This document shows positions 58,303-64,000 of a stretch of DNA of 64,000 nt, one piece after another. The stretch is from Trichobilharzia regenti (taxonomy: Eukaryota; Platyhelminthes; Trematoda; Strigeidida; Schistosomatidae), in the NCBI GenBank assembly GCA_944472135.2, contig OX235270.1, positions 144,351,632-144,415,631 of the forward strand, written 5' to 3'. The translations under genes and the position numbers were made by a program. The notes beneath the pieces were generated by a model. It was not told where the DNA came from. It searched no databases and saw nothing but the letters and a program-made list of their open reading frames with translations. Every line of letters begins with the position of its first letter. Within the stretch, counting starts at the first letter, position 1.

Positions 58303-58586
58303 ATCTCTTTTCTCTTGTCGACAATACCGAAGGACTAACTGGCGAAAGGATCAACTCCAATCACAGTAGTAACAGTCTTAACATACCTCATACTACAAAC
58401 CACATATAATTAATCCCAGCACTACTCCCTTTGGAGTCAACCAAAGCTACGACAGTCGAGTGGCGGGACAAGCTACGCAGAAGTTTACCGAAGATCAGGA
58501 ACCTATACCTCACAATAAAGAAGCGAGCACAAAGAAACCAAATTGGTTTATACTAGCTCGTAAAAACGATATTGGATATTGAATGT

Positions 58587-59522
58587 CTTAACAAGTATGA
58601 GATATTGACTAGTCAATAGGCCAGTGCCGAATGGACAGGTAGTAGTGAAAAGGCTATAAAGTAATTTTGAATAAAATCTGCGTGAAACAGCAATGTTATC
58701 AATGAACAGTAGTAGAGTGTTAATAAAATGTGGATGATGGGAATATAAAATATTAACTGAACAGTTAATATAACTGTACAACACTGTGTGTGATTTATCA
58801 AACTAAAATCTTATCCACAATGGTGTAATTACCTCTGTTACTACTCTGACCTAAGTTGAAACATTTTAGTCAATTATGTTACGTCATCTAACTTACTAAC
58901 TCAATCTTACTTTAGTTGCTGTCTAATTAGCCTTGTTTTTATATTAGATCATTATTTTATTATCTCATCAATTGCCTTAACTTGAAAAACGTCATGTACA
59001 CACATGTATAATTATATAAAAAACAATAATATATATTTCTTCCTGTTTATGCAGGAACATACCAATTGTACAGGGATGGATAAGTTATTATATATATTAC
59101 ACAATTTGATGTATGATGAATTTACAGTTTGGTTATTCTCTCTGACATGAGAGTCAGTCGGAACAGTCTGCTATAAAGTCTGTTTGTGTAGCACATAAAG
59201 AGATATAGAAATATTGTCTTCACATTCAAAAAAAAACCAGACATCAGATGAATGTAATACGGATATCTGGGAAAAATAAAGCTTGAAGTCAATTGTCCTA
59301 TATAACTTTGTTGTGAACAGCACCCTTTGCCTAAAGATTTTTGACGTATTACGTTGAGATCAGTGATATATTTATTCCATTTTTCAGCAGTCTCATCGTA
59401 GTTTTATAACAGGAAAGAAATTTGATCGTGGAGGCGAAAACTAGATAAGGTAAGTTGTTTTACTGCATCAAATGGTGCCGAGGTCGATTCCAGAATTCTC
59501 CATTTGCTCCATTTGTGTCTGC
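58587..59522. other. no gene seen; upstream region of the gene at 59523
   Basis: AT-rich. It may hold the promoter or leader of the next gene, but no element was identified. Confidence 0.35.
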
Positions 59523-59777
59523 ATGGCGGACTGTATTCGTAAGTTCAGAAAAATGTTGAAAACTGTTTGAAAACCAGTTGCTTCTTCATTTCAGATGATG
59601 AATACTCATTTACAGCATGTTTGCTAGCGTCTTCAAATGGTAGAATTGGATCGTTCATGGAATTTGAGTGGTTATGGGATAGATGGTTTGGAATTAATCC
59701 TCATTTCAGTTTGGATGCACGGTTGTTCGACCTCGACCAGAAAATGAATAGGAGCAGCAGAATACCAGAAAGAGAAA
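59523..59777 (+). CDS. first two coding exons of an unrecognised gene (partial)
   Basis: Exon 1 would be 59523-59538 (ATG GCG GAC TGT ATT C) with donor GTAAGT. The intron is 56 nt and ends CTTCATTTCAG, and exon 2 is 59595-59777 with donor GTATGT. Joined, they give 66 codons starting MADCIHDEYSFTACLLASSN, with WLWDRWFGINPHFSLDARLF further on. Codon use and strong splice signals suggest a real gene rather than a repeat, and no LINE motif is present. I do not recognise the family. No further exon was found before 60319, where the second LTR element begins, so that element would sit in intron 2. An unspliced frame 59567-59785 is the alternative reading. Confidence 0.5.
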
Positions 59778-60318
59778 GTATGTGAACATTAAAAGGATAT
59801 TAATGTATATATATAAATGTTTATGTCAATTGTATATTATACATTAGTAAAAATTTACCTTTATTTTAGTTGTCTTTTCACGTATTTATGCGAAATCTTA
59901 GAGTTTATTCAGTGTCATAATGTGTATTAATGAGTCTGAGCGTTTTAGTGTTCTAATGACTGATGTGTTTTAGAAATAAGTGATGGGTTCTGGTAGGGAT
60001 AGACTTTGGGACAAAACAGTTTGTATAGCAAGCGTTTGAAGGTTACGGTAGAGTGACACGTCCTATTTCTAAGGGTAAACGAATCCTGTATGTTTCGTAC
60101 TGAGTCTTTATGCATCCATGCTGCTAGTTTATTTAAAGTTTTTAGATTGCTAAGGGTGTTGAAGTGCGTCGTTTAGGTGCTGTAGTAGATTGGTAGTTGA
60201 TTCGTTCTAGGATTCAGAATCTGAGTGGTTTATTAATACAATCAGTAGAGTGAAACAGTCTGTATAGTGAGCGTTTGAAGCTTGTAACCGAAGAGCAAGT
60301 TCTGAGATCTAGGGGTAG
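59778..60318. other. no exon seen; probable intron of the preceding gene
   Basis: AT-rich sequence between the donor at 59778 and the LTR element. Confidence 0.4.
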
Positions 60319-60676
60319 TGCCAGCCACGTCTCATAAACCGTTAATGCCCAGCTCTTGCTACGCTGGGACTCACGCTGTTCCTCGAAGCTTCTCAGAAAC
60401 GCTTAGTAAAAACGGACGAATATACCAAAACATCAATTGTTGACTTGGGGTTTCTTTATTGTTACACAAACGTATAAATCACGTATGACCAAGGTCTGTG
60501 AACAAATATTACAATAATATATCACAATATTACTTCTGACGGTTTACTGCTGACTTCTTTCTGAACAGCGACCGATGAGACGATGGCTGTCGTATTGATG
60601 CCTCCGCGAAAATTGGGGAAGTTGGTTTTGGGCAAACAACCATGAATTGATCGTTCAATCTCCAACTACATTGACA
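60319..60676 (-). repeat. downstream (3') LTR of copy B
   Basis: 358 bp. Both ends match the downstream LTR of copy A, but about 60415-60530 is strongly different and resembles the centre of the solo LTR at 12039-12396 (complemented). Confidence 0.9.
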
Positions 60677-61386
60677 CTCCCCGGCAAAATAAGGATCCAT
60701 CCCTTTTTTCCATCACGACCAAAACACGTTGACTTGGATGCCATTGCGAGAACCTGGGTCACACGGACATAGCTGAAATGGAAAACAAACAGAAAAGCCA
60801 ACACACCACAAGCATACTCACAGCACAATCTCAGACATTAATGATGACCTGCGCCTTCCAGCTAAAGACATCCTCTTGACACATCCTTTTGCAACACAAT
60901 CTCCACTTGCTAGAATGACTCTTGCAGAATGCAAAGTGACCATGGCAGGACCTCACGATACTCTACGCTCATCCTCTTATCTAATCACTGCCAATTACCA
61001 CTGCAACCGCTTGTCACTCATTCTGCCTCAATTCTAGTAACGGTGACGCATGCGAGCCTCAGTCGTTTACACTCCCGCTCCCCGGCGTGTGGGACCACAG
61101 CTAACAATTATCTCCGTATGTATTTCATTCTCAGCAATAGCCTAGCCTCCCGGCGTATACGACCCATCTGATGTCTTTAACATCAATCAATTCATTCACG
61201 GATGTAGAAGACAATAAACAACTTCAGAAGTAATCACGACGAAAATTTTAACAAAATTATGCAGTAACAACAAGGTACGAAAAAACGAGTAAACACAGTG
61301 AATCCAAAAAACACCAATTGATATGACACACCACACAAATATACAAACAGTACACACAAACTCGCAGATCGTGTCTCGATGGAATT

Positions 61387-61829
61387 CCTTTGAAGAATCG
61401 CAGAACTTACACCAGTACGCCTGCGACCCTTCTCACGTTAACGATTGTAGGTTGTGGAATGTCCGTACACAATCAAGATTAACCCACAATTACAAAAATT
61501 GGAACTCACACAATTATTTAACGCACAAAAATGCACAATCAATACATCAAATGCTGTGGATTCTGCCGTGACGAACTACCTTTGAAGAACTGTAGGACTT
61601 ACAGCAGTACGCCTACATTCTTTCTCAGGTTGATGATACAAGTGGAAGACGTCCGGACACAAACAGAATTACCAACAGCTAGATGACAGATGATATCAAT
61701 TCAGTACATACAATATGAACTTATGTACAAAATCACACACCAAGCACATTGGACTGCTCATTGATGCGCTACCCTTTGAAGAATTGTAGGATGTACAGCA
61801 GTACGCCCACAACCCTTCTCAGGTTGACG
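61387..61829. repeat. three-unit tandem repeat of about 193 bp in copy B
   Basis: Units begin at 61387, 61579 and 61773 with CCTTTGAAGAA; the last is partial. They are more diverged from each other than copy A is from copy B, so the array is older than the copies. Confidence 0.75.
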
Positions 61830-61831
61830 CC

Positions 61832-62059
61832 CTAGGTTGGAAATTCGTCGAAGAGTTCATTTGCTGATTTCCTTCTATCAGCTATACCCTCAAATCTGAA
61901 CGGTAACACGCTCATGTCATTGTATCGTAGAATATAGATGACGAACAAACACACGACGTATCTGGTCAACCAAGCGTAGACACAGAGTAATTTACACCAA
62001 AGATAATAGCATTCAAATAGTAACTTGAAACATGAGATGCCTTTATCCATGAGAGTCAA
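61832..62059 (-). pseudogene. short hydrophobic frame of the LTR element (copy B)
   Basis: Identical to the frame at 48480-48707 in copy A, in phase with the preceding serine-rich frame but separated from it by a TAA. It contains one likely membrane-spanning stretch. The product is unknown. Confidence 0.45.
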
Positions 62060-62896
62060 TTATACAATTATTCTTTCGTTTACACTTGGCTTATCCCCTC
62101 TAAACATAGCAATATCTTTCGTCTTTTCAAATGCACCATTACTATCATGGTCATTGCACAAGATACTTGAGTTGATGGGCATCTTTTTCATTGTGGATGA
62201 CAACACCAACGACGACTGTGTGACACAAGTTGATGAACTTAGCGATGGATCAGAAACTGTTGTTGTTGTTCGGCTTTCAGAAAGTTGTCTAACTGCAAGA
62301 TTACCACCAGTGCTGTCTTTTACTATCAGCTCAGGTTTAGCACTAGCATCTGATGATAGGTGGGCTACATGCTGATCACTTACACTGACGGTCTCACAAG
62401 TATGCATGGCTTCTGCAATTGCATCTGCATTTATTTCTTCTTCACGTTCAAGTTGTACAGAACCTTTGTTCAACTCAGCAGTAGTAGGCATTCCCCTTAT
62501 CTCATCATGATCAACCAAAAACAAATATGCACTATCATGATCATTATCACGAATATTCACTTTACCGTCAATTTCATCATTTTCAAACTCTTTAATAACA
62601 GAATTAGACAATTTTGGTTCCTCCACACAAACCCTAAAAGGATTTAAGCTTTCACTCTCACTAGTAATACCTTGTAAACTTGTAGGGTCAGAACTGGACT
62701 CTGAAGCACCAACTCTATTCTGTGACACTCTATTCAACAATGGCTTACCAGTTGCAACTACAGACTTCCTGACCACACCGTTATCGTCACACAATTCGGA
62801 GTTAGACCTGGACTTCACATTTAGCTTATCACTGAACTTGCTCACTGATTCACAGTTCACCTTTGTATGCACCTCTTGCAAACGCGTAAAACACAA
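62060..62896 (-). pseudogene. serine-rich frame downstream of gag (copy B)
   Basis: A frame of 278 codons rich in S, T, D and E, beginning in the zinc-knuckle-like region (LCFTRLQEVHTKVNC without the leading residue). There is no protease signature (no DTG or DSG in a suitable setting) and no reverse transcriptase. It lies in the same phase as gag but behind two stops. It could be made only by readthrough or an internal start; more likely it is a relic. Confidence 0.5.
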
Positions 62897-63148
62897 CCGT
62901 GTTTGTCTTGCAGCCTGTCACTTATCTGTTGAGGATGTACTACGAAACCTGTTACACTCACTATGTCTATATGCATTACTAGACATCATGGAGCCTTCTC
63001 GATATCCACCTCCCTGGGACCCTTTCGTCATAAATGATTGCATTTTGCTCTCATACTGCTCTATTCTAGGGGTGGGATGCAATATACTGGCAAACTTGCT
63101 CAGAGCTTGATTGACACTATTGTTTACCAGTTTCAGGATATCATCAAA

Positions 63149-63789
63149 TTATGGCTCGATACCCTTATCCTCCATACGGGAGCTTATCTTCACCCACTTC
63201 CTTTGCAGTCGAGTAGGTACGCGTCTCGCCATTACTTCTAGTATAAAACTTGAGGTGAGGTAATTCATGCAATTCATCGAAATCAAGGCATTCTTATAAG
63301 TCATAAGATTATCTAAAAACTCAGTAAGTGCCTTGGAGTCATCTTGAAGTTGACTGCCGTTACCTTTGACAGCTTCGAATACGTTCCTTACAATCATTGA
63401 AGGTCTTCCAAATCTTTGACGTAATATGCTCATAGCCTCAGCGTATCCCTCATTAGGGGGCATGAGCCTATACACTATATAGCTCTTGAAGCATCTCCAG
63501 TGCAATACCTCATCAAATACATCAATTTCAATTCATCACTTAATAAAAAACTACTCAACATGATCTCAAACTCCTTTACAAATTGTAAATAATCAGCCGG
63601 GTTTCCATCGAAACACCGTGGTTCTAATTTAGGGAGTTTGATGTTCCTATTATCCCTGAACGGCGAAACGGTAACATCAACCATGTCATGCTTAACATCA
63701 GACACATCGTTACAATTAACAGACAAGTCACCATGACTTACTTTCCTGTTTGCATCCAAGACGCTCTGTCCCTTCTTTGACCCAGGCAT
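63149..63789 (-). pseudogene. BEL-type gag of copy B, with frameshift
   Basis: This is the counterpart of the gag at 53366-54007. A single-base loss near 63470-63485 (copy A has one more base in GAGCTTACAGCACTG) splits it into frames 63789-63475 and 63505-63149. The core blocks LPKLEPRCFDGNPADYLQF and ILRQRFGRPSMIV are unchanged. The TAA that ends it is the same one as in copy A. Confidence 0.7.
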
Positions 63790-63934
63790 TGTTGAACTTG
63801 ACCCAATTCCAAAAACGTTCCAGATATTTCTTGTTCAAAGAGGACTTGACCGGCACCAGGAAAGATGAACGGTAACTATTCAACCCGTTACCGACGGTCG
63901 AAACCCGTCGAAAACTGACTTCTCCGTCAGAAAC

Positions 63935-64000
63935 TGTCAGCCACGTCTCGTAAACCGTTAATGCCCAGCTCTTGCTACGCTCGGGCTCACGCTGTCGCTT
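63935..64000 (-). repeat. upstream (5') LTR of copy B, first 66 bases
   Basis: Identical to the first 66 bases of the upstream LTR of copy A (54153-54218). It carries CGTCTCGTAA, GCTCGGGCTC and GTCGCTT. Confidence 0.9.

Larger units (their letters stand above)
56753..58586 (+). mobile_element. LINE of the second family, 5'-truncated
   Basis: This copy begins within the reverse transcriptase and ends in GATATTGGATATTGAA, like the copy at 5086-8710. Coding similarity extends to 57949, and the 3' UTR (58327-58586) is conserved with 8450-8705. Unlike that copy, the 3' UTR also holds a small foreign reverse-transcriptase fragment (58113-58215) and two trinucleotide runs. Confidence 0.8.
60319..64000 (-). 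mobile_element. Pao/BEL-like LTR element, copy B, cut by the window end
   Basis: Same element as copy A, without the RTE and SINE insertions. The downstream LTR is 60319-60676, the interior 60677-63934 (3258 bp), and the upstream LTR begins at 63935 with its first 66 bases in the window. The interior is nearly identical to copy A. A purine tract GCCGGGGAG precedes the downstream LTR in element orientation. No pol gene is present in the complete interior, which shows that its absence from copy A is not due to the nested insertions. Confidence 0.85.

Noticed and set aside
60677..61380. Hidden pol or envelope-like gene in the non-coding part of the LTR element
   Set aside because: Frames such as 60929-61171 and 61323-61571 are short, lie on the opposite strand to gag, and have no reverse transcriptase, integrase or protease blocks.
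1..64000. CRISPR arrays, operons or prokaryotic signals
   Set aside because: No direct-repeat/spacer pattern was seen, and introns and LINE content show a eukaryotic genome.

Overview
The window looks like nuclear DNA of a flatworm, most likely a digenean trematode of the Schistosoma type. I infer this from two intron-containing genes, a run of 28-39 nt introns at the 5' end of one of them, and a dense load of RTE-like, CR1/Jockey-like, Pao/BEL and Ty3/gypsy retrotransposon copies. The species is not proven by anything I can see.

Three host genes are supported. (1) MSH5, the meiotic MutS homologue, on the + strand (21702-42946), rebuilt here as 19 exons whose phases close to an 803-codon frame. 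(2) A CLK/LAMMER dual-specificity kinase on the - strand (44859-43162, two exons, 535 codons), which meets MSH5 tail to tail with 215 bp between the stop codons. (3) The first two coding exons of an unrecognised gene on the + strand (59523-59777), which seems to run out of the window across an intron holding an LTR element. No other host gene is convincing.

Layout. 1-8.7 kb: a CR1-like LINE with ORF1 (PHD-type finger) and ORF2 (endonuclease plus reverse transcriptase), followed head-on by a broken second LINE. 8.7-21.3 kb: decayed LINE pieces, a solo LTR, a tRNA-headed SINE with RTE-derived parts, a 766-bp palindromic element, a third LINE family (- strand), a Ty3/gypsy pol remnant, and an RTE with another RTE nested in it. 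21.7-42.9 kb: MSH5, whose intron 13 (12.4 kb) is filled with RTE copies, including a large head-to-head inverted repeat, and two short terminal-inverted-repeat elements. 43.2-44.9 kb: CLK. 45.0-56.0 kb: a four-level nest, in which an old RTE (- strand) was entered by a Pao/BEL-like LTR element (46782-54510), which was itself entered by an RTE (+ strand) and by a tRNA-headed SINE. 56.7-58.6 kb: a second copy of the second LINE. 60.3-64.0 kb: a second copy of the LTR element, cut by the window edge.

The most unusual object is the LTR element. It has 358-bp LTRs, about 3.26 kb of interior, a recognisable BEL-type gag and no reverse transcriptase, RNase H or integrase. Both copies share the same in-frame stops. 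The upstream LTRs of the two copies carry one set of variants and the downstream LTRs another, which ordinary reverse transcription should have erased.
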